Assembly (NCBI GenBank): GCA_900540095.1
Contig: UQEO01000001.1
Location: 1 to 64,000, forward strand
Direction: 5' to 3'
Length of the DNA stretch: 64,000 nt
Origin: an uncultured Collinsella sp.
GTDB taxonomy: Bacteria > Actinomycetota > Coriobacteriia > Coriobacteriales > Coriobacteriaceae
The notes beneath the pieces are model-generated. The model made no database searches. It worked only from the letters and a program-made list of their open reading frames with translations, and was not told the DNA's origin. Of this stretch, positions 1 to 8,309 are shown in pieces; the first letter of the stretch is position 1, and every line of letters starts with the position of its first letter. The position numbers were made by a program, and so were the translations under genes.

Positions 1-716
1 GACGCGCCCAGCCCCGCCGGCGGCGGCCCCGCCAGCGTCTGCGGACGGCGGACCACGTCCTCGACGGAGCCGATCTCCTCAACATGCCCGTCGTGCATCA
101 CGCAGATACGCTGGCACAGGCGGCACGCTTCGTCGATGTCGTGGCTCACGTAGAGGACGGTGCGGTTGCACACATCGAACAGGTCGAGCATGTTCTGCTC
201 GAGCGCGCTCTTGAGATACGCATCGAGCGCGCTCATGGGCTCGTCGAACATAAAGATGCCCGGATGCGCCGCCACCATGCGCGCAAGCGCCACACGTTGC
301 TGCTGACCGCCCGAGAGTCGCGCGGGATAGCGGTCGGCAAAATCGGCCAGGCCAAAAATGCCCAGGTAGCGTTCGGCAAGCTTTTTGCGCGCCGCGGCGT
401 CGCCCGCGTCCTTTACGCCGGCACATACGTTATCGGCCACCGTCATGTTGGGAAACAGCTGATAGTTTTGGAACAGCAGGGCGCATTTTCGCTCCTGGGG
501 CGACAGGTTGATGCCCGCCGCAGAGTCAAAAAAGGTCACGCCGTCGACGACGATCTTGCCCTCGTCGGGCGTCTCCACACCGGCAATGCAGCGCAAGGTG
601 CAGCTCTTGCCACATCCGGAGGCACCGAGCAGCGCCACACGCTCCTCGCCGGCCTCGAGCTGCATGTCGAGGGTAAAGCCGGGATAGCGCTTTTTGATAT
701 CCAAAACGAGCGACAT
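1..716 (-). CDS. modC: Molybdate ABC transporter ATP-binding protein ModC (3' end outside window)
   Basis: ATPase subunit that powers molybdate (or tungstate) import with the neighbouring ModA and ModB. The visible 238 residues hold Walker A GASGCGKS (31-38), the Q-loop region, ABC signature LSGGQQQR (134-141), Walker B ending in FMFDEP (155-160) and the switch His192 in YVSHD. The start ATG lies 3 nt after the modB stop, so the two are translationally close. The reading frame is open to the window edge. Whether a C-terminal TOBE/molybdate-sensing domain follows cannot be seen. A sulfate-type CysA is possible from the ATPase alone, but the mod/moe context favours molybdate. Confidence 0.92.
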   Translation of the reverse strand, partial: MSLVLDIKKRYPGFTLDMQLEAGEERVALLGASGCGKSCTLRCIAGVETPDEGKIVVDGVTFFDSAAGINLSPQERKCALLFQNYQLFPNMTVADNVCAGVKDAGDAAARKKLAERYLGIFGLADFADRYPARLSGGQQQRVALARMVAAHPGIFMFDEPMSALDAYLKSALEQNMLDLFDVCNRTVLYVSHDIDEACRLCQRICVMHDGHVEEIGSVEDVVRRPQTLAGPPPAGLGA

Positions 717-719
717 AGC

Positions 720-2162
720 TTATCGACCTCCCTGCGGTGCCGCGTCATCGCGCATGAGCTCGGCCAGCGCCTCGCGATCGATACGCAGCGCATCGCCGCC
801 GACAGGGTCGAGCGAATCGGTCAGGCCGCCCAGCTGCTTGACCTGCTTGCGCTCCGCACGGGAAAGGCCCCGCTCGCGGTACTTTTGCGAATGCGCCGTG
901 TACATATTGATGAACAGAATGACCAGGAAACTGAACGCGATTACGACAACGACCCAAAAAAGGGCCACCGACGTATTGCCGCCCATCCACTCAAAATAGA
1001 TGGCGATGGGAATGGTCTGCGTAATGCCGGCGTAGTTGCCCGCAAAAAACAGGGTGCAGCCAAACTCGCCCATCGCACGGGCATAGGCGAGCACCGTGCC
1101 AGCGGCAATCGAGGGCCAGCCGAGCGGCATCATAAGCCTGGTAAAGATGCGGCGCTCGGACCATCCCAGGGTTCGCGCCGCATCGAGCATCTGCGTGTCG
1201 AGGCTCTCGAAGGCTCCGAGCGCCGTGCGGTAGACGAGCGGGAACGACACCACCACGGCAGAGATCACCGCCGCCGGCCAGGTAAAGACAACCGAGATAC
1301 CGTGCGCGATGAGCCACTGGCCCACCCCGGTCGAGCGGCCAAACAGCATAAGGAGCAGAAAGCCGCAGACCGTGGGCGGCAGCACCATAGGAATCGTAAA
1401 GACCGAATCGAGCAGGCCCTTGATGCGACTCGTCGTACCCATGGTCTTCCATGCGGCAAACAGGCCCAGCGCAAAGGAGATCAGCAGGGCAAGGCCGCTC
1501 GTTTTAATGGACACCCAAAGCGGGCGATAGTCGATGTCGCCCAAAAAGGAGGCCAGAGAGGTCAAGGGCCCCTGCTCATCCCGCAACACGACGGACGATG
1601 CTTCTACCATTTGAGCGCTATCAAGCCAACGCGCGCCGCCCTTGGCATCACCCGAGGCTGATGCAATCACCACATAGCGGTCCCCATCCGCACCGCGCTC
1701 GTCAAAGCCATAGGTATACCCGCCGGCATCAAAAGTTGTTTCCGCCGTGACATACCAAGGAAGATCCACGTCCCCTAGCTGCGCACCTCCCATGCAGTTT
1801 GCGCTGTCGAGCTTACAGACGAGGGCCTTGAGACCCGATACGCACTCGTTATCCTGCGGATCCAATCCATACTTCTCGACCGCCTTGGGCGATATCCACA
1901 CCACAACGCGATCGGCAGCAGGTGCCACTACAAGGTCCACGTCCTCGTCAACGGGAAACCGGTAGCCCTCAGGCTGGCCCTCCATGGCACGAGCGGTCCC
2001 CCTGGCCAACCGCTCAAAACCCTCGATCCCATAGGAAAGCCCATGAGCGGTCGCAGCAACCTGGGCCCCGTCCTCAGTGTCCCCAGCAAACGCAAATCCT
2101 GGCACCCAGCAAAGCGCGAAGGTCAAAGCACAGGCGACAAGCATGCGGACTCTATTAAGCAC
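720..2162 (-). CDS. modB: Molybdate ABC transporter permease ModB with extra N-terminal extracytoplasmic domain
   Basis: Membrane channel subunit of the molybdate importer. The C-terminal half (about residues 205-430) has the hydrophobic helices of a ModB/CysT-type permease and the EAA-like cytoplasmic loop (AARTLGWSERRIF, then PLGWPSIAAG). Unusually, it is preceded by a signal-like hydrophobic segment (about residues 5-24, ending GFAFA) and a roughly 170-residue polar domain with three Cys, giving 480 aa against about 225-270 for ordinary ModB. A basic tail of about 50 residues follows the last helix. The start is GTG at 2162 because GGAG lies 6 nt upstream; a TTG at 2174 has no ribosome site. 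The domain's function is unknown to me. Confidence 0.88.
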   Translation of the reverse strand: MLNRVRMLVACALTFALCWVPGFAFAGDTEDGAQVAATAHGLSYGIEGFERLARGTARAMEGQPEGYRFPVDEDVDLVVAPAADRVVVWISPKAVEKYGLDPQDNECVSGLKALVCKLDSANCMGGAQLGDVDLPWYVTAETTFDAGGYTYGFDERGADGDRYVVIASASGDAKGGARWLDSAQMVEASSVVLRDEQGPLTSLASFLGDIDYRPLWVSIKTSGLALLISFALGLFAAWKTMGTTSRIKGLLDSVFTIPMVLPPTVCGFLLLMLFGRSTGVGQWLIAHGISVVFTWPAAVISAVVVSFPLVYRTALGAFESLDTQMLDAARTLGWSERRIFTRLMMPLGWPSIAAGTVLAYARAMGEFGCTLFFAGNYAGITQTIPIAIYFEWMGGNTSVALFWVVVVIAFSFLVILFINMYTAHSQKYRERGLSRAERKQVKQLGGLTDSLDPVGGDALRIDREALAELMRDDAAPQGGR

Positions 2163-2230
2163 GAAAAGCTCCAAGCGAATACAAGGACGGAGTGAAACAT
2201 AAAACGATGGAATTATCGCGCCAAGCCGCT

Positions 2231-3120
2231 CTACGCGGAAAGCTCAAAGCCGTACTTGGCCCAAATCTTCTGGGCTTTCTTGTTGGTCAGGCAGAAGTCG
2301 ATGAACGCCTTGGCCTCGTCGGCGTGCTCGGAGCTCTCGGCAACGGCACCCGGATACACGATGGGCTTGTGCGAATCCTCGGGACACACGAAGGCCTCCT
2401 CGATGCCGTCGTAGCGGAAGATATCGGAGCTGTAGACAAAACCGGCCACGCAGTCGCCCGTAGAGACGTAGGCGGCAGCGGTGCCGACCTTATCGGCCAG
2501 GGCCACCTTGTCGGCGAGTTCGGGCGCATACTCGCCGTCGTCACCCTCGGTGCCGGTGTAGAGGCCCACGGAGGCCAGGGCCTGGTTGGCGTACTTGCCA
2601 GCGGGGACGGTCTTGGCATCACCGATGGCGATCTTGCCGTCCAGGTTCGCGACGTCGGCGATGGCCTCGACCTTGGTGTCGGAACCCTCGGCGCGAATGA
2701 TCACGAGGTCGTTGACGAACATATCCTCACGGGTGTCGGCGTCGACGAGCTCGGCGGTCTCAGCGTCATCCATGGTGCCCTTGGAAGCGGTGATGAGCAC
2801 GTCGACCGTGGCGCCGGCACGCATCTGCTCAACGAGGTCGCCGGAGGCCTTAAACTGCGTGTCGGCAAAGGTGGTGCCGGTCTGGTCGGTGTAGAGCTCC
2901 TGGACCTCGGGCAGAGCCTTCTCGAGCGAGTTGGCGGCAAAGACCTGCAGCTCGACAGCCTTCTTGGAAGATGCCTTAGCAGAACCGGCATCGGATCCGG
3001 CCGGCTCGGACGTCTTGTTGTCCGAGCAGCCGGCAAGACCATGGATGAGGCAAGACCAAGGCTGGCAGCGGCGACAGCAGAAAGCGAGACGAATCCGCGG
3101 CGAGAAACCATATCGAACAT
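2231..3120 (-). CDS. modA: Molybdate-binding lipoprotein ModA, with apparent frameshift in the signal peptide
   Basis: Extracytoplasmic substrate-binding protein of the ModABC importer. The mature region (KAVELQVFAANSLEKA, then QFKASGDLVEQ and later VYPGAV, ending in LTNKKAQKIWAKYGF) is a typical periplasmic-binding type II ModA. A well-placed ATG at 3120 (ribosome site AAAGGG) begins a twin-arginine-type signal (MVSRRGFVSLSAVAAASLGL), but the lipobox LAGC and all mature sequence lie in another frame; the switch falls at about 3040-3048 and needs one extra base. The only in-frame start for the mature frame is a GTG at 3157 that would give no signal peptide. Either a sequence error or a real inactivating indel. 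The mature part alone is otherwise intact. Confidence 0.8.
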
Positions 3121-3180
3121 ATTCAACCCTTTCGGACCTTGTGCCCGGGTACCCCACCGCGGGCTTTAATCTGCAATCAG

Positions 3181-3232
3181 ATTATACTTCTGCGCGAATA
3201 ATGATAGTGAGAAATTATTCTCGCCAGAGAAT
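3181..3232 (-). promoter_or_regulatory. Promoter and palindromic operator candidate of the modABC operon
   Basis: A perfect TATAAT (3181-3186, minus strand) lies about 60 nt upstream of the modA ATG. Just upstream are two overlapping inverted repeats: GCGCGAATAAT (3192-3202) with ATTATTCTCGC (3214-3224), 10 of 11 matching, and the perfect ATTCTC (3217-3222) with GAGAAT (3227-3232). No good -35 box is visible, which fits an activator-dependent or repressed promoter. A molybdate-responsive regulator is an inference from context. Confidence 0.5.
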
Positions 3233-3273
3233 ATAGTTTCAAGTTACCGTGCACCTTGGCGTCGATTCGGCAG

Positions 3274-3309
3274 AAAACAAAAGCGGAGCGACCGATAAGG
3301 TCGCCCCGC
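3274..3309 (-). terminator. Intrinsic terminator after mog
   Basis: Stem GCGGAGCGACC (3283-3293) pairs with GGTCGCCCCGC (3299-3309), with a five-base loop; on the minus strand it is followed by a T-rich run (TTTTGTTTT). It separates moeA-mog from the modABC promoter. Confidence 0.8.
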
Positions 3310-3323
3310 CGCAGGTAAACCGC

Positions 3324-3803
3324 TTAGTTGGTATGTCCGCCGCCCGCTGTCATCTGAGCCGCATGCTCCAGCTGGTCACTCACGGCCTCCCAGCTTTCGC
3401 GGGCGGCCTTCGTAGAACCGGGAAAGTTTACGACAAGTGTATGACCTCGTTGCATGCACACGGCGCGCGAGAGCATGGCGCGGCGCGTCTTAGTCATGGA
3501 GTACGCGCGAATCGCCTCTGCAATACCCGGCACATCGCGGTCGCAGACGGCACGCGTCGCCTCGGGCGTCACATCGCGCATCGAAAGCCCCGTGCCGCCG
3601 CAGGTGAGCACGACATTGGCGTGGCACTCATCGGCGGCTTCCACAATGGCATCACCGATCTCGCTGACGTCGTCGCGCACGACCACATGTGAGGCGACCG
3701 TCCAGCCCTGCGCCTCGATAAGTTCCTCGAGTGCAGCTCCAGCCTCGTCCTGGGCAAGATCGCGCGTATCCGAGCACGTCACAATCGAAATCTTCAGCTC
3801 CAT
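3324..3803 (-). CDS. mog: MogA/MoaB-family molybdopterin adenylyltransferase
   Basis: Adenylates molybdopterin before metal insertion by MoeA in molybdenum cofactor synthesis. The 159-residue protein is a single MPT-binding (MoCF) domain with the family signature GGTG (69-72), RD (76-77) and TPEA (79-82). The start is the ATG at 3803 (MELKISIVTCS), 11 nt from the moeA stop, with ribosome site AGGAGG; longer in-frame starts would run into moeA. The last gene of a moeA-mog pair ending at a clear terminator. MoaB and MogA cannot be told apart from sequence alone, so the symbol is provisional. Confidence 0.88.
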   Translation of the reverse strand: MELKISIVTCSDTRDLAQDEAGAALEELIEAQGWTVASHVVVRDDVSEIGDAIVEAADECHANVVLTCGGTGLSMRDVTPEATRAVCDRDVPGIAEAIRAYSMTKTRRAMLSRAVCMQRGHTLVVNFPGSTKAARESWEAVSDQLEHAAQMTAGGGHTN

Positions 3804-3813
3804 AGCATTCCTC

Positions 3814-5076
3814 CTATAGCACCGTGCCCTCAGGCAGGTCGACACGCACGACATCCACGACATCGCCCGCCTTGAGCTCGCACGGTCCTTCGTCAATACG
3901 CAGCAGGCAATTGGCCCGCTGCATCGTGCCGAGCAGCGCCGAATTCTGCGTCTTGGCCTCGGTCACCAACAGCTCACCGGTCTCGGGGTCGCGCAAAACC
4001 GTGGCGCGATCGAAGAAGCGTCGGTCCTGGCGCTTTTTCACACCGTGGGTAAGAGCCGCTCGCTGCATGGGACGCGCTCCCTCGGCAAAGCCGCGCATCT
4101 TACGAATCGCCGGGCGGGCGAGCATCTCAAAGCCCACATACGCCGCGGCCGGATTGCCTGAAAGCCCCAGGTAGGGCTTACCCCCGAGCAAGCCAAACGT
4201 AATGGCCTTGCCTGGACGCATCGAGATCCGATCGAACAGCACCTCGCCCTCGCGCCGGACGAGCGCCGTCACGTAGTCGTAATCGCCCGCCGAGGCGCCA
4301 CCGCTCGTAATGACAAAATCGCACTCCTGCACGGCATGATGCACCAGCTCGGCGATCGCCTGCTCATCATCGGGCGCAATGCCGTAGAACACGGGCTCGG
4401 CTCCTGCATCGAGCGCCTCGGCCATCAACGCCGAGGAGTTGGAGTCGCGAATCTGCCCGCGCGCCGGCACCTTACTCGGTGCGACTAGTTCCGTGCCCAG
4501 CGAGATGATGCCCACACGTGGGGCAGCGTGCACCTTCACGCTCGCGTATCCGGCGCTTGCCAGCAGACCCGCGCCCGCCGGAGCCACGACCTCGCCGGCG
4601 TGCATCACAACATCGCCGGCATGGGCCTCCTCGGCGGCAGAGCGAACGTTCTCCCCTACCTTGGCCGGCGGCGAGAAGCGAACGTGCGAGCCCTCGTTGC
4701 CATCGCCGTCAAGCACGTCGACGATCTCGTATTTCACTACGGCGTCAGCACCCTCGGGCACCGGCGCGCCCGTCATGATGCGGACGGTCTCGCCCGTGCC
4801 GACCACGCCCTCAAAGACATGGCCCGCTGCCTCGTGTCCGATAACGTCGAGCGTCACCGGCGTCTCACCAGACGCCTGCGCCAAGTCCGCCGAGCGCACG
4901 GCATACCCGTCCATGGCGCTGTTGGCAAACGGTGAAATGTCGATATCGGCCACAGCATCCTCGGCCAAGGGAAAACCGGCGGCCTGCCACACGGGAATCT
5001 CGACGAGATCGGTCGGAGCAACGTGCGACAGAACGATCGACTGCGCGTCCTCCAACGGAATGAGTTTCTCTGCCAT
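3814..5076 (-). CDS. moeA: Molybdopterin molybdenumtransferase MoeA
   Basis: Inserts molybdate into adenylated molybdopterin to form active cofactor. The 420 residues show the MoeA N-terminal domain (NSAMDGYAVR near residue 55), the MoCF domain signature SGGASAGDYD (about 258-267), GLSGNPAAA (about 310) and the C-terminal barrel. Length is usual for the family. Start ATG 5076, with AAGAGG five bases upstream; an in-frame GTG at 5082 sits too close to the same site. A TATACT box lies at 5134-5139 (minus) upstream. Co-transcribed with mog and adjacent to modABC, so the cluster covers uptake and late cofactor assembly; the earlier moaA/C/D/E steps are not in the window. Confidence 0.95.
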   Translation of the reverse strand: MAEKLIPLEDAQSIVLSHVAPTDLVEIPVWQAAGFPLAEDAVADIDISPFANSAMDGYAVRSADLAQASGETPVTLDVIGHEAAGHVFEGVVGTGETVRIMTGAPVPEGADAVVKYEIVDVLDGDGNEGSHVRFSPPAKVGENVRSAAEEAHAGDVVMHAGEVVAPAGAGLLASAGYASVKVHAAPRVGIISLGTELVAPSKVPARGQIRDSNSSALMAEALDAGAEPVFYGIAPDDEQAIAELVHHAVQECDFVITSGGASAGDYDYVTALVRREGEVLFDRISMRPGKAITFGLLGGKPYLGLSGNPAAAYVGFEMLARPAIRKMRGFAEGARPMQRAALTHGVKKRQDRRFFDRATVLRDPETGELLVTEAKTQNSALLGTMQRANCLLRIDEGPCELKAGDVVDVVRVDLPEGTVL

Positions 5077-5286
5077 ATGCACCTCTTAATGCCACGGCGC
5101 ACAACAGGGACGCCGATTCTTTATGCTTGTCTCAGTATAATCCCCCGACGCATGGCCGCGACTCGACCTGAACCCGCAAATACACCTGTCGGTTGCAGGC
5201 CGCGAAACAGAATGGAAACCAACCCACCGGCTCGTCGCGTTTACCGCGTTTTATAATGCTTGCGTTGCAACCTAAAAGAGGAACGT

Positions 5287-6708
5287 ATGGCTCATAACGA
5301 CAAACCCGAAAGCGCAAACGAAGCGCAGGATCATTCCCAGTCGCTCGACGACGGCGGCTTTTTCTCCCTGAACGACGTCATCATGGCAGGCAGGCAACAG
5401 CTCACCCGCTCCGAACATCTCTTGGCTGCCGACACGCGCCGCAACGTCCGCAACCTACTCGCGAGCGCCAAGTTGCTCGTACTCGTCGTCATCGTCTCTC
5501 TCGCCATGGGCGTTGCCGCTTGGGCGTTTTTGGCCTCGCTGAATATCGCGACCGATTATCGCGAGCACCACGCGTGGATCTACGCGCTGCTTCCCGTTGT
5601 GGGCGTTGCCACCGCATGGGTGTACAAAAACCACGGTCTTGCCGCCAAACGCGGCAACAACCTGGTCATCGATTCCGCCCTGGGCACACGCCTCATCCAT
5701 ATGCGCATGGCCGTCCTCACTTTTGTCTGCTCCACGCTCACGCACCTCACGGGCGGATCGGCCGGCCGCGAGGGCGCCGCGGTGCAGATTGGTGGCACCA
5801 TCGCCAGCAACATCTCGAGCCTCGCCCACCTCAAAAAGCATGACCACCACGACCTCATGCTCGCCGGCATCTCGTCGGCCTTTGGCGCCGTATTCGGTTC
5901 GCCCCTTGCCGGAGCTTTCTTTGGCATGGAGATGTGCTTTATCGGCAAGATCGACTACACCGCAGGCATCTACTGCCTGGTCGCCTCGTTTACCGGCTAC
6001 TTTACGTCGCTTGCCTTGGGAACCGAGTACGAGGCGAATGTTATCGCCAGCGTTCCCAACATGACACCACGGACGGTTGTCATCGTTGTTATCAGCGCCA
6101 TTATCTTCGGTCTGACGGCACGCCTCTTTGCCTGGTCGGTTCGAACCGTCAAGAGCCTGTACGGTCGCTTTATCACCAACTATATTGCTCGCGCACTCGT
6201 GGGCGCGCTCGTAGTGCTCGCGGCCTACGCGATGCTCGACGCCTGGAAGTATGCCGGCCTTGCCACCTGGCTCTCGGGTGCCGGGTTCGCCGGTAACACG
6301 ACCCTTGCCGACGCAGCCATCAAGCTCGTGGTGACGGCGCTCACCCTGGGCGCCGGCTTCCAAGGAGGCGAGGTCACGCCCCTGTTTGGTATCGGTGCGG
6401 CGCTCGGCGGCTGGATCGGTTGCCTCGTCGGAATCGACCCCAGCTTTCTGGCAGCGCTGGGTATGCTCGGCGTGTTCTGCGCCGGCCTCAACGTGCCCAT
6501 CACCACCTGCATGATGGCCATCGATCTGTTCCACGGCACGGCCGCCGGGTTCTTTGTCATCGTGGCCTTTATCAGCTATCTCGTCGGCGGCCACCGCGGC
6601 GTGTACTCCGCCCAGCGCATTATCTCACCCAAGCGTCGTTCGCTTATTGTGGATGAGGGCGGTACGGTAGCGGATGCTATCGAGCGCCACAACGACCTGA
6701 TAGTGTAG
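5287..6708 (+). CDS. CLC-family anion channel/antiporter, resembling the fluoride-exporting branch
   Basis: Polytopic CLC protein of 473 residues. It has the gating-glutamate motif as GREGA (160-164) in a GGSAGREGAAVQ context and GFQGGEVTP (357-365) in place of GxFxP; the first selectivity loop reads RGNNLVID (122-129) instead of GSGIP. From family knowledge these replacements resemble the CLC-F fluoride/proton antiporters rather than chloride CLCs; this assignment is inference. The N-terminus (about 60 residues) is polar and cytoplasmic. Start ATG 5287 with AGAGGA upstream; a TATAAT (5252-5257) is the likely -10. I looked for a fluoride riboswitch in the leader and found none. Confidence 0.85.
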   Translation: MAHNDKPESANEAQDHSQSLDDGGFFSLNDVIMAGRQQLTRSEHLLAADTRRNVRNLLASAKLLVLVVIVSLAMGVAAWAFLASLNIATDYREHHAWIYALLPVVGVATAWVYKNHGLAAKRGNNLVIDSALGTRLIHMRMAVLTFVCSTLTHLTGGSAGREGAAVQIGGTIASNISSLAHLKKHDHHDLMLAGISSAFGAVFGSPLAGAFFGMEMCFIGKIDYTAGIYCLVASFTGYFTSLALGTEYEANVIASVPNMTPRTVVIVVISAIIFGLTARLFAWSVRTVKSLYGRFITNYIARALVGALVVLAAYAMLDAWKYAGLATWLSGAGFAGNTTLADAAIKLVVTALTLGAGFQGGEVTPLFGIGAALGGWIGCLVGIDPSFLAALGMLGVFCAGLNVPITTCMMAIDLFHGTAAGFFVIVAFISYLVGGHRGVYSAQRIISPKRRSLIVDEGGTVADAIERHNDLIV

Positions 6709-6795
6709 ACGTAAGTATTCGCCGTGCAGCCACAATCGGGGGCAATTCGACCTGAGCGCGACCGCACCGTCACGTCATACGCCGGGAGTCGCCCC

Positions 6796-7758
6796 ATGCA
6801 CGTAACTGATTTTGGTCGCACGCTCATCATCGCCAACCCTGCCGCCCAGTCGGGTGCGGCGCGCGAGGTCGCTGAGCGCCTGCAGCGCTTTTTGGACATG
6901 ACCGCGCGCGCATCCCAGTTTGACTTGGTGCTGACCGAACGCGCGGGGCATGCCAAGGAGCTTGCCGCACAGGCCCAGGGCTACCGCACGGTTATCGCAC
7001 TCGGCGGCGACGGCGTGATCCACGAGGTCGTCAATGGCTTGATGGCGCAAGAAGAGGCGGTTCGACCGGCGCTTGCCGTCCTGCCCGTAGGCTCCGGCAA
7101 TGATTTTGCCCAAACACTCGGCATCGACGATTTCTCCGGCAAGGATTTTGGCGCGCTGCTCACCTGCGAGCTGCAGCATCAGGACATCGGGCGTATTCGC
7201 TCGTGGAGCCCTGCAAGCGGCAGCGGCGAGGCCGCCGCTGAGTACTACGACCAGACGCTTTCGGTCGGCATCGATGCCGCCATCGGCCTTGGCACCACCG
7301 AGCTGCGCAAAAAGACGGGCCTCGCCGGCGCTCCGCTCTACACCCTATCGGGACTTGAGCAGTTTGGCCTGCGCTACCGCAACTATCCCATGACGGTCAG
7401 CTTTGACGGTGCGCCCGCAGAGCGCGTGCGGGCGATTATTATGGCCATCCAGCTGGGGCCCACGTACGGCTCGGGCTATCGCATCTGCCCCGAAGCCGAC
7501 CCCTGCGACGGCATGCTCGACGTCTGCTACGCCTGCGGCCCCGTCCCCCGTGCGGTTGCCCTGCCCATGTTTCTTTCGGCCAAGGACGGCCACCATACCA
7601 AGCTGCCGCCGGTTCGCATGCGTCGTTGCCGTCATGCCGAGCTCACGTTCGAGGAGCCCGACTACCCCATCCAAGCCGACGGCGAGCCCGTTGTCGCCTC
7701 GCGCATCGAGGTCGACGTCCTCGGTGGAGCCCTCCACGTCTGGCGCCCCACCCGCTAA
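6796..7758 (+). CDS. Diacylglycerol kinase-family lipid kinase
   Basis: Probable cytosolic/peripheral lipid kinase (DagK/YegS family) phosphorylating diacylglycerol or a related lipid, recycling it into phospholipid synthesis. It has the nucleotide-binding GGDG (70-73) in ALGGDGVIHEVVNG, then PVGSGNDFA (near 97) and a C-terminal beta domain ending at residue 320. I chose ATG 6796 because GGGAG stands 7 nt upstream; an upstream GTG at 6724 would add 24 residues with no ribosome site and no family similarity. It follows the CLC gene by 87 nt and may share its transcript. The palindrome at 7767-7835 lies just downstream. Confidence 0.88.
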   Translation: MHVTDFGRTLIIANPAAQSGAAREVAERLQRFLDMTARASQFDLVLTERAGHAKELAAQAQGYRTVIALGGDGVIHEVVNGLMAQEEAVRPALAVLPVGSGNDFAQTLGIDDFSGKDFGALLTCELQHQDIGRIRSWSPASGSGEAAAEYYDQTLSVGIDAAIGLGTTELRKKTGLAGAPLYTLSGLEQFGLRYRNYPMTVSFDGAPAERVRAIIMAIQLGPTYGSGYRICPEADPCDGMLDVCYACGPVPRAVALPMFLSAKDGHHTKLPPVRMRRCRHAELTFEEPDYPIQADGEPVVASRIEVDVLGGALHVWRPTR

Positions 7759-7766
7759 CCCCACCT

Positions 7767-7835
7767 AAGTTGCGGTGAAATGGGGACTGTTTATGCAGCT
7801 AAAGCCGCAAAACAGTCCCCATTTCACCGCAACTT
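7767..7835. repeat. Perfect 26-bp inverted repeat, element A of the TTGCGGTG family
   Basis: The 26-nt arm 7767-7792 (starting AAGTTGCGGTGAAAT) is repeated exactly in reverse complement at 7810-7835, with a 17-nt loop. It sits between the convergent lipid kinase gene and the release-factor-like gene. Without a clear T-tract it is not a textbook terminator. Related copies are at 28588-28655 and 29529-29594. Confidence 0.9.
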
Positions 7836-7845
7836 ATTGAGAAGA

Positions 7846-8226
7846 TCATTCCTCCCCGCCTGGCTTGCGACGGTTGGCCTTTTTAATCGCGTTGAAGTGC
7901 TTGTCGTTGAGCCTGCGCTGGCGCGATCGCTGAGGCACCTTGGTCTTTACGCGTCGGCGCGGTGGACGCCCGCGACGCTCAAGCTCTGCCCTCAGCTTAC
8001 GCAGACAGCAGCTGCGATTCTGAAACTGACTGCGGCTCTCACGCGCCGTCACGACAATCCCCGTGGGCCCATGCTTCATGCGCACCGCCGAGTCCGTCGT
8101 GTTCACGCCCTGTCCACCCGGACCCGTCGCGCGAAACACCTGCACCTCGCAATCGCGTGCCAGCTCCTCGACCGACATCTCGGCATAGCGTGCATACTCG
8201 CGCCATCCCATCTTGTTCTCATCCAT
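7846..8226 (-). CDS. GGQ-domain peptide chain release factor-like protein
   Basis: Small (126 aa) class-I release-factor-like protein. The catalytic GGQ is at 37-39 within [10 protein letters not shown], followed by [14 protein letters not shown], the hallmark of the peptidyl-tRNA hydrolysing domain; the C-terminal third is Arg/Lys-rich, as in ribosome-rescue factors such as ArfB, where the tail enters an empty mRNA channel. No codon-recognition domain is present. Start ATG 8226 with GGGAGG upstream. ArfB-type rescue is an inference; RF-H-like or other GGQ paralogues are alternatives. The gene is flanked on both sides by palindromes (7767-7835 and 8252-8282). Confidence 0.82.
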   Translation of the reverse strand: MDENKMGWREYARYAEMSVEELARDCEVQVFRATGPGGQGVNTTDSAVRMKHGPTGIVVTARESRSQFQNRSCCLRKLRAELERRGRPPRRRVKTKVPQRSRQRRLNDKHFNAIKKANRRKPGGEE

Positions 8227-8251
8227 ATCAATACCTCCCCTCATACAAAAA

Positions 8252-8282
8252 ATGTGACAAAGGGACAGTCCCTTTGTCACAT
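8252..8282. repeat. 31-bp near-perfect palindrome
   Basis: ATGTGACAAAGGGAC (8252-8266), a single base, then its exact reverse complement (8268-8282). It lies between xpt (minus, upstream) and the release-factor-like gene (minus, downstream). It could act as hairpin terminator or operator; no T-tract follows on either side. Confidence 0.85.
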
Positions 8283-8309
8283 CGCATACCAATCGCTTGT
8301 GTTGCGCGC

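Noticed and set aside
84..1661. Long open frame (525 codons) on the plus strand opposite modC/modB
   Set aside because: The minus strand encodes clear ABC subunits; the plus frame is Arg/His-rich nonsense typical of a GC-rich shadow.
5141..5286. Possible fluoride riboswitch before the CLC gene
   Set aside because: No match to the conserved crcB-motif core could be found by eye.
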